Origin: Streptomyces sp. CB09001
GTDB taxonomy: Bacteria > Actinomycetota > Actinomycetes > Streptomycetales > Streptomycetaceae
Assembly: GCF_003369795.1 (NCBI RefSeq)
Contig: NZ_CP026730.1
Coordinates: 4,951,001-5,015,000, forward strand
Length of the DNA: 64,000 nt
Reading direction: 5' to 3'
Part shown: positions 42,889 through 51,531 of the stretch, one piece after another
Numbering within the stretch: position 1 is the stretch's first letter
Layout: every line of letters starts with the position of its first letter
Program-made: the position numbers and the translations under genes
Notes under the pieces: generated by a model
Databases searched by the model: none
The model's input: only the letters and a program-made list of their open reading frames with translations
Told to the model about the DNA's origin: nothing

Positions 42889-43701
42889 ATGTCGACGGAA
42901 GAGTCCGTGTCCGCTCCCACTCCCGGCGCCCTGCTGCTCTGCCGGGCCGAACCGGACTCCGTCGCCGTGGTCGCCCCGCTGCTGGGCGAACGGATGCCGC
43001 TGGTCCGGGCCGGTGAGCAGTGGAGCGCGCTGGTGCCAAAGGGCGGGCCCTGGCGGGACGGGGGCGAACCGGTCGACCGGGTGGTCGCCGGCTGGGCCGC
43101 CGCGCTCGCCGTCGGCGCCCCCTGGCCCGTACTGGCCCTGTGGTGGGACGCCGACCGGGCCGGATACGTCCTCGCGTCCGGATTCCGCCGCCCGGTGGGC
43201 TACGTGTGGCTCGCGAACGGCACACCGGCCGGTGAGGACGAGGCGATGCGCACCTTCGCCGCCCGGCTCGGCCTCGACCCGGTCCTGGACGTGCAGTCGC
43301 TGGACCGGCTGACGAGGCCCGACCCCGAGACCGGCGCCCGCGCGAGGATGCGCGGTCTGCTCGCGGTCCTCACGCGCGCGGGAGTCGCGCTCCCGGCCGG
43401 ACTCGACCCGGGCGCACCCGCCGACCGCCTCCGCGAGCGCGCCCGCGCCCTGCCCGACGCCCGGTGGACCGCCGGGGCGGCGCGCACCCGCGACGCCGCC
43501 CGCCTCGCCGTCCGGCCGCCCGGCGGGCACGGCCCGGCCGGCCGGGCCCTCGCCCTGGCCGAGGTGGCGGCCGGGGCCCCGCTCCTGGCCTGGGGCGCGC
43601 GGCACCGCAGCGGTGGCTGGACCACGGTGGGTGCCTTGCTGGCCGTGCACGGCACGTCGCTCCTGGTCCGCACCCGCACCCGCGCGGCGCCGTTTGCATA
43701 G
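42889..43701 (+). CDS. Hypothetical protein, conserved-looking
   Basis: 270 residues from ATG with no recognised domain. It has a compact alpha/beta-looking N-terminal half with many Trp (EQWSALVPKGGPWRDGGEPV; PWPVLALWWDADRAGYVLAS) and an Ala/Arg-rich C-terminal half ending RTRTRAAPFA. No signal peptide is seen; one hydrophobic stretch (VVAGWAAALAVGAPWPVLAL) is broken by Trp and Pro. Codon use is typical of the neighbourhood. It is divergent from the DUF4097 operon and 46 bases upstream of the DUF6104 gene. Confidence 0.7.
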   Translation: MSTEESVSAPTPGALLLCRAEPDSVAVVAPLLGERMPLVRAGEQWSALVPKGGPWRDGGEPVDRVVAGWAAALAVGAPWPVLALWWDADRAGYVLASGFRRPVGYVWLANGTPAGEDEAMRTFAARLGLDPVLDVQSLDRLTRPDPETGARARMRGLLAVLTRAGVALPAGLDPGAPADRLRERARALPDARWTAGAARTRDAARLAVRPPGGHGPAGRALALAEVAAGAPLLAWGARHRSGGWTTVGALLAVHGTSLLVRTRTRAAPFA

Positions 43702-43747
43702 TCTTGGGGGCGGACTCGGAACACGGACGCACGCAGGAGAACACCAC

Positions 43748-43933
43748 ATGTACTTCACCGACCGCGGCATCGAGGAACTGGAGAAGCGGCGCGGCGAGGA
43801 AGAGGTCACCTTCGAGTGGCTCGCCGAACAGCTGCGTACGTTCGTCGACCTCAACCCGGACTTCGAGGTGCCCGTCGAACGCCTCGCCACCTGGCTCGCC
43901 CGGCTCGACGACGAGGACGAGGACGAGGAGTAG
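43748..43933 (+). CDS. DUF6104 small acidic protein
   Basis: 61 residues: MYFTDRGIEELEKRRGEEEV then TFEWLAEQLRTFVDLNPDFE, ending in an acidic run (DDEDEDEE). The family is widespread in streptomycetes and uncharacterised. The amphipathic helices and acidic tail suggest a protein-binding role. It lies between the hypothetical gene and the Trypco1 gene on the same strand. Confidence 0.78.
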   Translation: MYFTDRGIEELEKRRGEEEVTFEWLAEQLRTFVDLNPDFEVPVERLATWLARLDDEDEDEE

Positions 43934-44031
43934 AACCACCTGGCACGGCCAGGGGTTTAGCCTGCTCCCCCCGGTGGGGTAAGAGACCTCCACAGCAGCG
44001 GGGGAGCCGGAAGCGAACGGACGGGGGCGCC

Positions 44032-44439
44032 GTGGCCGGTGGGATCGAACAGATACGGCTCGACGACGGGACGGTCGTCTGGGCCAGAGTGAGCGCGTCC
44101 GACGACGCGGCGACCGGGGACGGCTTCGAGGACACCGGCGTACGGGACCGCGTCATCGACATGGCGGGGGGCCTCGCCGACACGGTCGGTGGCGTCGTGC
44201 GCTCCCTGCGCGCCGGACTGGACACCCAGGAATCCGTCGAGGTCTCCGTCGGCTTCGGAATCGAGCTGTCGGCGCAGGCGGGCAGCGTGGTGGGCGCCAT
44301 CGCGGGGGGAGGTGGCAACGCCTCGCTGACCGTGTCGTTGACCTGGACCGAACCAGGCCGCCGGGACGGCGCACCGCGACCCGGACCGGAGGGCGGCGCC
44401 GTTCCGCCGTCGGGACCTCCGGCGTCCGGCGTCGTATGA
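44032..44439 (+). CDS. Trypco1 (trypsin-co-occurring domain 1) protein
   Basis: 135 residues from GTG. The domain begins GIEQIRLDDGTVVWARVSAS and continues SVEVSVGFGIELSAQAGSVV then SLTVSLTWTEP, a small beta-rich module. Residues after ~110 are Pro/Gly-rich. Family knowledge: Trypco1 sits beside trypsin-like proteases in NTP-dependent conflict/signalling gene clusters, probably as substrate or regulator. Here its stop overlaps the start of the protease gene by four bases (ATGA), so the two are made together. Confidence 0.75.
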   Translation: MAGGIEQIRLDDGTVVWARVSASDDAATGDGFEDTGVRDRVIDMAGGLADTVGGVVRSLRAGLDTQESVEVSVGFGIELSAQAGSVVGAIAGGGGNASLTVSLTWTEPGRRDGAPRPGPEGGAVPPSGPPASGVV

Positions 44440-46571
44440 GCGCCCTGGAAGAGCTGGTGCGCCCCTCGCTGGCGCGCATCGTCGCACCGGGTGACGGGTA
44501 TGCACCGGAGCGTGGCGAGTACTGGGGATCGGGATTCTTCATAGCGCCGGGCTGGCTGTTGACCTGTGCCCACGTCGTGGGGAAGGGGGGAGCGGAGGTG
44601 TGGCGGAGTCGGAGCCCCGTGGGGATCACCTGGCAGGGCGGCACCACCACGGGTGAGGTGGTGCTCGCCAAACCGCGGCCCGAGCCGGCGCACGCGGGCC
44701 GCGGGCGCTGGGAGTTCCCGGACATCGCGCTCGTCCGGGTGCACGGCGCGGACGACGCCCGTTGCGTCTGGCTGAGCGATCGCGCCCCGACCATCCCCGC
44801 CCCGGTCTCGCTGCACGGCTGGTCGCGGCAGACCGGCGCCCTCGGCCTGAGGCACGGCGTCGGTGAGGCGAGCGGCCGGGACGGCAAGGCCCTGCTGCTC
44901 GCCGGCGCCCTGCCGGTCGAGGGCCTGTCCGGCGGGCCCGTGGTCGACCTGCGCCACGGCTCCGTCATCGCCATGAACAAGGGCGTCCGGCAGACCGAAG
45001 GGGCCGCCGTCCCCGTCACCGCGCTGCGCGAGCTGCACGACGTACGCGGGGGCGACATCCTGCACACCGTCATGCGCGAGCACGACCTGCACCACCTCGC
45101 CCGCTTCAACCGGTCCGGGGCGGACACCGACTGGACGCGCGTCCAGACCGGGCTGCGCGATCCCGGCGCCCCCGGCCTCACCCCCGCCCAGCGCCTCCAC
45201 CTGTACGGCCACCTCGCGCAGTTGCCGCCGCCCAGCGGTCCGGGCGAGATCGCGGACCTCGTGCAGGAGGCCAAGTCCCGCGTGGTGCAGTCGGACTTCC
45301 GCTCCCCGTTCCCCGAGGACCTGCGCACCTGGCGGGAGGGCGCGGCCCTGCTGCACGGGCTGCGCGACCTCGGGGACAAGGGGGGCAGGCCCGAACTCGA
45401 CCTGGACGCCGTACTGCTGTACGCGGCCAGGGTGGCCCGGCACACCGTGCTGGAGCGCCCGGGGGACACCGACCCGGAGCGGCTGCGGGACTTCACCCGG
45501 TGGATCGGGGAGCAGGCGGTTCTGTACGCCCAGCCGGTGATCCGCGAGGACATCGACCGGCTGCTCCGCGATGTGCGCGAGCCGGACGCCGCCCGGTCCG
45601 CCCGGTCCGCCCGGTCCGATCCGTCCGCCCGTTCCGTCCTCACGTCCGAGACCTCGTCCCGCACCGGAGCCGACGTCCTCGTCGACATCGGAGAGCCGGT
45701 CTACGGGGAGCGCTACCCGCTGAGCGTGCGACTCCTGTACGACGGCCGCGACGTCACCCCCCTCTACAGCAACGACCTCGGCGTACGACGCCACGAACTC
45801 CAGGAGCACCTGAGGGAGCCGCTGGCCGAGGCGCTGCGGCTGGGCGACCGCGGTGAACACCTGGCGGTGGTCGAGGCGTTCCTGCCCCGCGCCCTGCTCG
45901 ACGAGCCGATAGACGAGTGGCGGCTCGTCCCCGAGGGCGGTGCGGACGGCGCCGCCGGCGAGGGGGGCGAGTACGAGGAGACCGACTTCTTCGACGAGCA
46001 GTCCATGCCGCTCGGACTGCGCCGCACCGTTCTGCTCCGCGACCGCCGCCGCAACGCCAAGCCACCCATCCCGGAATGGCGCCGGCGCTGGACGGCCACG
46101 GCACGCGGGCCCCTCTCCGGCATCCCGCTGCGCGGCGAGTCGACGGACACCGGGCACCCGTCCGGCGCGCGCCGGGAGAGCAGGTACGGCACCCTCCGCC
46201 GGCTGTCGGGTGGCGGCGACGGCTGCGTCCCGGTCTTCTGCGGACCCGTCGGAAGCGGCGCCGGGCGGGAGGCCATGGACGTTGCCCTCGCCGCCGGACA
46301 CCCACTGGTGCTGTGGCGCAGGGACGGCCACGACCACGAGGAGTGCCGGACGTTCCACCGCAGCGCCGCCCGGCTGCTGTCCCTCGCCGGCCGGGCCGAG
46401 GGCCTGCACGCGCATGTGCGCGACCTGCGCATCGGTGCCTCGGACCCCGATATCGCCCTGAGCGAGGGACTCACGGGCCGGATCGCCGTCCTCTACGACC
46501 CGCCGGACCGTCCGCCGTACGGCACGGAAACGATGCGGCCGCCGCCGCTCGCCGGACCCCAGGGCTTCTGA
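44436..46571 (+). CDS. Trypsin-like serine protease with VMAP-type C-terminal region
   Basis: 711 residues from ATG. Residues 1-210 are a trypsin-like domain with the complete catalytic triad: His46 in LLTCAHVVGKG, Asp96 in WEFPDIALVRV and Ser165 in VEGLSGGPVVD. There is no signal peptide, so it acts inside the cell. Residues about 210-400 are helical; about 400-700 resemble the vWA-MoxR-associated (VMAP) C-terminal region (GADVLVDIGEPVYGERYPLS; GCVPVFCGPVGSGAGREAMD). A Ser/Ala/Arg repeat lies at about 387-402. It is coupled to Trypco1 upstream and followed 149 bases later by the MoxR ATPase. Confidence 0.83.
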   Translation: MSALEELVRPSLARIVAPGDGYAPERGEYWGSGFFIAPGWLLTCAHVVGKGGAEVWRSRSPVGITWQGGTTTGEVVLAKPRPEPAHAGRGRWEFPDIALVRVHGADDARCVWLSDRAPTIPAPVSLHGWSRQTGALGLRHGVGEASGRDGKALLLAGALPVEGLSGGPVVDLRHGSVIAMNKGVRQTEGAAVPVTALRELHDVRGGDILHTVMREHDLHHLARFNRSGADTDWTRVQTGLRDPGAPGLTPAQRLHLYGHLAQLPPPSGPGEIADLVQEAKSRVVQSDFRSPFPEDLRTWREGAALLHGLRDLGDKGGRPELDLDAVLLYAARVARHTVLERPGDTDPERLRDFTRWIGEQAVLYAQPVIREDIDRLLRDVREPDAARSARSARSDPSARSVLTSETSSRTGADVLVDIGEPVYGERYPLSVRLLYDGRDVTPLYSNDLGVRRHELQEHLREPLAEALRLGDRGEHLAVVEAFLPRALLDEPIDEWRLVPEGGADGAAGEGGEYEETDFFDEQSMPLGLRRTVLLRDRRRNAKPPIPEWRRRWTATARGPLSGIPLRGESTDTGHPSGARRESRYGTLRRLSGGGDGCVPVFCGPVGSGAGREAMDVALAAGHPLVLWRRDGHDHEECRTFHRSAARLLSLAGRAEGLHAHVRDLRIGASDPDIALSEGLTGRIAVLYDPPDRPPYGTETMRPPPLAGPQGF

Positions 46572-46719
46572 TGCTCCATCAGGCGACGTCGATCCGCCGG
46601 TGTGCGGGTATCAGGCAAGCAGGAGGGTCCGGGAGTCTCGGCAGGCCCGGGGGCCGGACGGTAACGTCGTACTCGAACGGCCCGGACCGCTGCAAGATCA
46701 CCAGAGCCGGAAGGAGCCC

Positions 46720-47832
46720 ATGGTGAACGACTGGCGGATCTACCGCGGAGTGGGTCAGCCGCACGACGGCGTACGGCGGTTACCGGAGCCGCCCCCCTGG
46801 CGCGACTTCACGCGCCCGCAGGACGGCGCGCAGACCGGGTCGGAGGACCCCAGCGGCGCCCGCCGGCTCGGCGTCCGCCGCCGCCGTGCGGAGAACTACG
46901 CGCCCCGCCCCGCCGAGGTCGACGCCGTCAACGCGGCCCTGTACCTGCGCCGCCCGCTCCTCGTCACCGGCAACCCGGGCACCGGGAAGTCCACCCTCGC
47001 CTACGCCGTCGCCCATGAGCTGAAACTGGGCCGGGTGCTGCGCTGGCCGATCGTCAGCCGGACCACCCTGCAGGACGGTCTGTACCGCTACGACGCGATC
47101 GGACGGCTCCAGGACGTCCAGTTGGAGCGGGCCCGCGGCGCCGGCCGCAACGGGAGCGACCCGGGCGACGGCCACGACGCGGCCGGCGGGAGCGACGCGG
47201 GTGAAGGGGCCGACGCGGGCGAAGGGGCCGACGCGGCCGACGGTGCGGACCGGGATCCCGGCATCGGGGCGTACATCCGGCTGGGACCGCTGGGCACCGC
47301 GCTGCTGCCCTCCGAACTGCCCCGGGTGCTGCTCATCGATGAACTCGACAAGAGCGACCTCGACCTGCCCAACGACCTCCTGAACACCTTGGAGGAGGGC
47401 GAGTTCGCCATCCCGGAGCTGGAACGCGTCGCCGACCGGCAGCCCGTGGTCGAGGTGCTGTCGCACGACAGCGGCCGGGTGGCGGTGCACGGCGGACGGA
47501 TCGCCTGCACCAACTTCCCGCTGATCGTCCTGACCTCCAACGGCGAGCGGGACTTCCCGGCGCCGCTGCTCAGGCGCTGCGTCCAGCTGGAGTTGGAGCC
47601 GCCGGGGGAGGAGCAGCTCACCGCCATGGTCGAGGCGCACCTCGGCGAGGAGGGGGTCGCCGCCGGACAGGACCTGATCGGCAGGTTCCTCGACCGGGAA
47701 CCGGGCGAGGTGATGGCCGCGGACCAGCTCCTCAACGCCCTCTTCCTCACCCAGCACACGCCCCAGGCGGAACGGCTCACCCGCGAGCGCATCGCGGACC
47801 TGCTCATGCAACGGCTCGACCGGTCGAGGTGA
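46720..47832 (+). CDS. MoxR-type AAA+ ATPase
   Basis: 370 residues from the ATG at 46720 (GTG at 46723 has better spacing from AAGGAG). The AAA+ core has Walker A LVTGNPGTGKSTLAY (~residues 82-96), Walker B RVLLIDELDKSDLD and sensor 1 PLIVLTSNGERDFPAPLLRR. An acidic insertion (about 145-185) contains GEGADAGEGADAADGAD, encoded by near-perfect 18-base repeats. MoxR ATPases remodel partners with vWA domains; the next gene supplies one, starting eight bases after the stop. Confidence 0.85.
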   Translation: MVNDWRIYRGVGQPHDGVRRLPEPPPWRDFTRPQDGAQTGSEDPSGARRLGVRRRRAENYAPRPAEVDAVNAALYLRRPLLVTGNPGTGKSTLAYAVAHELKLGRVLRWPIVSRTTLQDGLYRYDAIGRLQDVQLERARGAGRNGSDPGDGHDAAGGSDAGEGADAGEGADAADGADRDPGIGAYIRLGPLGTALLPSELPRVLLIDELDKSDLDLPNDLLNTLEEGEFAIPELERVADRQPVVEVLSHDSGRVAVHGGRIACTNFPLIVLTSNGERDFPAPLLRRCVQLELEPPGEEQLTAMVEAHLGEEGVAAGQDLIGRFLDREPGEVMAADQLLNALFLTQHTPQAERLTRERIADLLMQRLDRSR

Positions 47833-47839
47833 GGGCCCG

Positions 47840-50800
47840 ATGCAGGCGGCGCCGCTGGAGGAGCTGATCGGCCGACTGCGCCGCGCCGGCCTCGACGTCA
47901 CCGCCGAGGACGTCGCGGACGCCGTCTGGCTCGCCCGACGGCTCGGCACGGCACCGCCCCCCGGCGCCGTTGGCCGGCCCGGCCCCACCACGGACCCGGA
48001 GCCCGGCTCCGGCCCCGGTGCCGGCTCGCACACCGAGCCGGCCGGTACGTCGGAGAGCCGATCCGGGACCCGGCCGACGTCGCCCGACCGCTCCGACCCC
48101 TCCGCCGCGGAGGGCGCGGACGGCGCGGACGGCGCGGCACGGCCCGGCCGCCCGGACCCCATCGCCCCCGGAACGAGGGCGTCCACCCCGGTACCGCTGC
48201 GTACCGCGGGCGCCGCCACCGGCCGGGCGGACGGCGGCGGCACCCACGCCACCTTCCCGGTGCGCGCCCCCGCAGCCTCCGCGCTGCCCGGCCTCCTCGG
48301 CCTGGAGAAGGCCCTGCGCACCCTGGGCCGTTACCGGGTCGCGAGCACCGACTACACCGACGGCGGCATCGACGAGGAGGCGACCGCCGAGCGCGCCGCC
48401 GTGACCGGCTTCGTCCTGCCCGTGGCGCGGCCGGGTCGCAGCAGGCGGTCCGACATCCGACTCCTGGTCGACACCGGACCCGCGATGGCCGTGTGGGGAC
48501 AGCTGGTCGAGGAGCTGCGCCAGGCCTGCCAGCAGTCGGGAGCGTTCGCCGCCGTCCGGGTCCACCACCTGCACGCCGACGCCGCCGGGAGAGCGGCGAT
48601 CGGTCCCGCCGCCGAGCCCGGCCACCCGCCGCGGCTGCGCTCGCCGGACGAGCTCCACGACTCCTCGGGCCGCTCCGTCACCCTGCTGATCAGCGACTGC
48701 GTGGGCACCCTGTGGCAGAGCGGCGGTGCGCAACGGCTGCTGCGCCAGTGGCCGCGTTCCTCGCCCCTGGCCATCGTCCAGCCGCTGCCGCCGCGCCTGT
48801 GGGGCCGTACGGCCCTGCCCGCGGAGCCCGGACTGCTGGTCCGGGCTGCCGAGTTCGGCGGGCGTCTCACCTTCCACCCGGACGACGAGCCGTGGGACGA
48901 ACCCGCCGCGCCCGCCACCGCCGTACCGGTGCTCCAGCCGACACCCGAGGCGTTCGAGACCTGGGCGCGTCTGCTGGCCGGCACCGGTCCCACCAGCGAG
49001 CGGGCCTGGGCCGCCCGGACGGCGCACCACCCCGCGCCGGCGGCTCCGGCGGGCACGGTCGCGCGCGGCGACGAGGAACTCGTCCGCGCGTTCCGGGCGA
49101 CCGCCTCGCCGGGGGCGCTGCGCCTCGCCGTGTACCTGGCCGCCGCCCCGCTCACCCTGCCCGTCATGCAACTCGTGCAGCGCGCCATGCTCCCCGACAC
49201 CGGCCCCATGGAACTGGCGGAGGTCCTGCTGGGCGGGCTGCTGCGCCGGTTGCCCGGCACCGGGGACCAACCGTGCTTCACCTACCCGGGCCGGGTGCAG
49301 GACCTGCTGCTCTCCACCCTCGACCAGGACACCGCCGGGCTCGTCCTCAAGCACTGCTCGGACTACGTGGAGCGCCGCTTCGGCAAGGGCACCCGCAACT
49401 TCGCCGCGCTGGCCGCGGTCCGCCTCGCCGGGCGCGACGCCGGGCCCGCCGACGCCGGACCCCGCACGGACGACGACTTCGGGCCGAACGCCGGAGACAG
49501 CGCCGAGGCCGAGCTGTTCGCCCGCGTCCCCGCCCGGGTGCTGCGCTTCTACCTGCCCGACCTGGTCACGCCCGAGCCCCTGACGGAGGCCGAGCGGCTG
49601 CTCGGCCAGTGGCGGATGCTGGCCGACCCGGACGTGCTGCACCGGGCCCGGGAGCACGCCGAGGCCGCGGTGCGGGCCGCCACCAGAGCCGCCGCCGACG
49701 CCGCCACGGCACCCGACGCCGCCACGGCACCCGACGAGGCCGACGGCGTACGGGCCCGGCTGGTCCTCGGCCGTGTGCTGCGCGCCGAGGCCGACACGGT
49801 GGCGGGCCGCGCGCCGGAGCGCCGGGCGGACCTCCTCACCGCCGCCACCGAGGGACTGGCCGCGGCGCACCGCGCGGCGCCCGACCACAGCCCCGCGCAG
49901 GCGGAGTCCGCGCTCGAACTCGCCGCCGGGCTGCACGCGCTGTGGCGCGTCACCGGCGACCCGGACCGCCTCATGGCCGCCCTCGACGTCCTGGCCCCCG
50001 ACACCGCCCCCTGGCCCGCGGCCGTCCGCCGCGCCACCGAGCCCGCCGAGGCCGGGTCCGCCGCGGACCGCCACCGCACCGAGACCTGGCTCGCCGTCCA
50101 CCGGGCCCGGCTGCTGCGCCGCGGCCGGCTCCTGCTGGACCTGGGGCACCATGGCGAGGCCGCCGCCGACCTGCGCCCGGCCTGCGCCCTGCTCGACGAG
50201 TCCGACGCCCCCGGCCCCGTACGCAGCCGGGCCCTGCTCGACCTGGCGCGGGCGCTGCGCGGCGCCCCGGCGGACGAGGAGGCGACCCGGGAGGCGCTGC
50301 TGCGGGCGGAGCGGGCCGCCGGTGACGACCCTGCCCTGCGGCTGCCCTGCCTCGCCGCCCGCGCCGCGTTCCACGACACGGTGGGCGAGGCCCGGGAGGC
50401 CGACGAGGCGTACGAGTCGGCCGTGCTGCTCGCACCGCCGGAGAGCGTCGTACGCTGCGGGCTCCTCACCACCTGGGGCGAGTCGCTGCTGCGCAGGGCG
50501 TCCCGAGGGGACGGCGCGGGTCTCGTGGACCGTGCGGAGTCCGTGCTGAGGGAGGCCCTCAAGGACCTGCCGGCCCGCTCCGCGCAGCGGGGCAGGCTGC
50601 AGGCGCTCGTGGGCAGCGCGCTCGCCCAGCGCTTCCGGCATCTGGGTTTCCTGCCGGACCTGTTCGAGAGCCGGCACCTGCTGGGGCAGGCCGTGCGGGC
50701 GGCGGCCGACGTGGGCGTCCGGGCCGAGGCCTGGCTCCAGCTCGGCAGGGTGCGGCTCGAAGGGTGGTACCGGGCCGGCGCACCCGTGCTGTTCGAGGCG

Positions 50801-51163
50801 CTGCACGCGTACGAGAACGCCGAGCGCGAGGCGCAGGAGGCGTACCCGGACGGGCCGGGGTCGGTGACGGTGGCGCGGGCCCGGCACGGGCGCGGAGCGG
50901 TGCTGGTGCTGCTGGGCCGGCCGAGCGCGGCCGGTGCGGCCTACCGGGCGGCGCGGGAGCAGTGGCAGCGGCTCACGGGGTCCCTGCGCGAGGTCGACTG
51001 GGACGACGTGGAGCTGACCCGACGCGCGGGAGACGACCTGGCGGCGGAACGGACGCCCGCGGCCGCGTCCCGGGCCATGCCCGAGGAGGAGTGGAGGCGG
51101 CTCTCACCGCCTTGGCACCCTTGGGAGGAGCGATCCAACGAGGCCGAGTTTGCGCGCAGTTGA
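47840..51163 (+). CDS. SAV_2336-type protein: N-terminal helical domain, vWA-like domain and TPRs
   Basis: 1107 residues from ATG. Residues 1-40 form the SAV_2336-like N-terminal domain (LEELIGRLRRAGLDVTAEDV). After a ~70-residue Pro/Gly-rich linker comes a vWA-like domain at about 190-330, with DIRLLVDTGPAMAVWGQLVE (a degenerate metal-site loop lacking the usual DxSxS) and TLLISDCVGTLWQSGG. Residues about 400-560 are helical, and about 580-1080 look like TPR-like helical repeats (LLRRGRLLLDLGHHGEAAAD; EADEAYESAVLLAPPESVVR). The partner ATPase is MoxR upstream. Next to it comes the peptide/hydroxylase pair. Confidence 0.75.
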   Translation: MQAAPLEELIGRLRRAGLDVTAEDVADAVWLARRLGTAPPPGAVGRPGPTTDPEPGSGPGAGSHTEPAGTSESRSGTRPTSPDRSDPSAAEGADGADGAARPGRPDPIAPGTRASTPVPLRTAGAATGRADGGGTHATFPVRAPAASALPGLLGLEKALRTLGRYRVASTDYTDGGIDEEATAERAAVTGFVLPVARPGRSRRSDIRLLVDTGPAMAVWGQLVEELRQACQQSGAFAAVRVHHLHADAAGRAAIGPAAEPGHPPRLRSPDELHDSSGRSVTLLISDCVGTLWQSGGAQRLLRQWPRSSPLAIVQPLPPRLWGRTALPAEPGLLVRAAEFGGRLTFHPDDEPWDEPAAPATAVPVLQPTPEAFETWARLLAGTGPTSERAWAARTAHHPAPAAPAGTVARGDEELVRAFRATASPGALRLAVYLAAAPLTLPVMQLVQRAMLPDTGPMELAEVLLGGLLRRLPGTGDQPCFTYPGRVQDLLLSTLDQDTAGLVLKHCSDYVERRFGKGTRNFAALAAVRLAGRDAGPADAGPRTDDDFGPNAGDSAEAELFARVPARVLRFYLPDLVTPEPLTEAERLLGQWRMLADPDVLHRAREHAEAAVRAATRAAADAATAPDAATAPDEADGVRARLVLGRVLRAEADTVAGRAPERRADLLTAATEGLAAAHRAAPDHSPAQAESALELAAGLHALWRVTGDPDRLMAALDVLAPDTAPWPAAVRRATEPAEAGSAADRHRTETWLAVHRARLLRRGRLLLDLGHHGEAAADLRPACALLDESDAPGPVRSRALLDLARALRGAPADEEATREALLRAERAAGDDPALRLPCLAARAAFHDTVGEAREADEAYESAVLLAPPESVVRCGLLTTWGESLLRRASRGDGAGLVDRAESVLREALKDLPARSAQRGRLQALVGSALAQRFRHLGFLPDLFESRHLLGQAVRAAADVGVRAEAWLQLGRVRLEGWYRAGAPVLFEALHAYENAEREAQEAYPDGPGSVTVARARHGRGAVLVLLGRPSAAGAAYRAAREQWQRLTGSLREVDWDDVELTRRAGDDLAAERTPAAASRAMPEEEWRRLSPPWHPWEERSNEAEFARS

Positions 51164-51255
51164 TCCGTAAGGGGTTTCCGTCTCCGGCCGGTCGGGAAGA
51201 ACTGGGCAACCATCGCGAGGGGACGGGGCGGGACGTGGGCAGGGAGGAGCCGAGG

Positions 51256-51531
51256 GTGGCGGAGCAGGGGATGGGAACGCCCGGTCGTGGCGGGGGCGCC
51301 GGACCGACCGTGCTACTGCCCGGGCTCACCGATGCCGACCTGCGGACATTGCGTGCCATGGACGATCCGGAACTCATCGCGGCCGTCGACCGGGTACTGG
51401 CCGGCTCCGACGAGTTCCAGCAGGTCTGGCATTCCGGTGACAGCGAGCGGCTGATGCCGGACGGCTCCGGGGAGTGCACGTTTTCGGCCCCACTCGCCGA
51501 GTCCCCGCCGACTCGGGTGTCCGGGGGATGA
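51256..51531 (+). CDS. Small protein, candidate substrate of the HExxH hydroxylase
   Basis: 91 residues from a GTG at 51256 with a GGAGGAG sequence eight bases upstream; a GTG at 51235 is also open. The middle is helical and acidic (GLTDADLRTLRAMDDPELIA; DRVLAGSDEFQQVWH), followed by a flexible tail with GSGECTFSAPLAESPPTR. It resembles precursor peptides in layout: leader-like helix plus small flexible tail with single Cys and several Ser/Pro. Its stop overlaps the hydroxylase start by four bases (ATGA). No sequence family is certain. Confidence 0.6.
   Translation: MAEQGMGTPGRGGGAGPTVLLPGLTDADLRTLRAMDDPELIAAVDRVLAGSDEFQQVWHSGDSERLMPDGSGECTFSAPLAESPPTRVSGG

Noticed and set aside
47804..50887. 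1027-residue open frame on the minus strand opposite the SAV_2336-type gene
   Set aside because: Low-complexity Gly/Arg/Pro/Gln translation typical of antisense frames in high-GC DNA; the plus-strand frame has coherent domains and coupling.
51475..51531. FSAPL in the small protein as an FxSxx-COOH signature
   Set aside because: The motif must be at the C-terminus; here 14 residues follow it, so the peptide is not assigned to that family.
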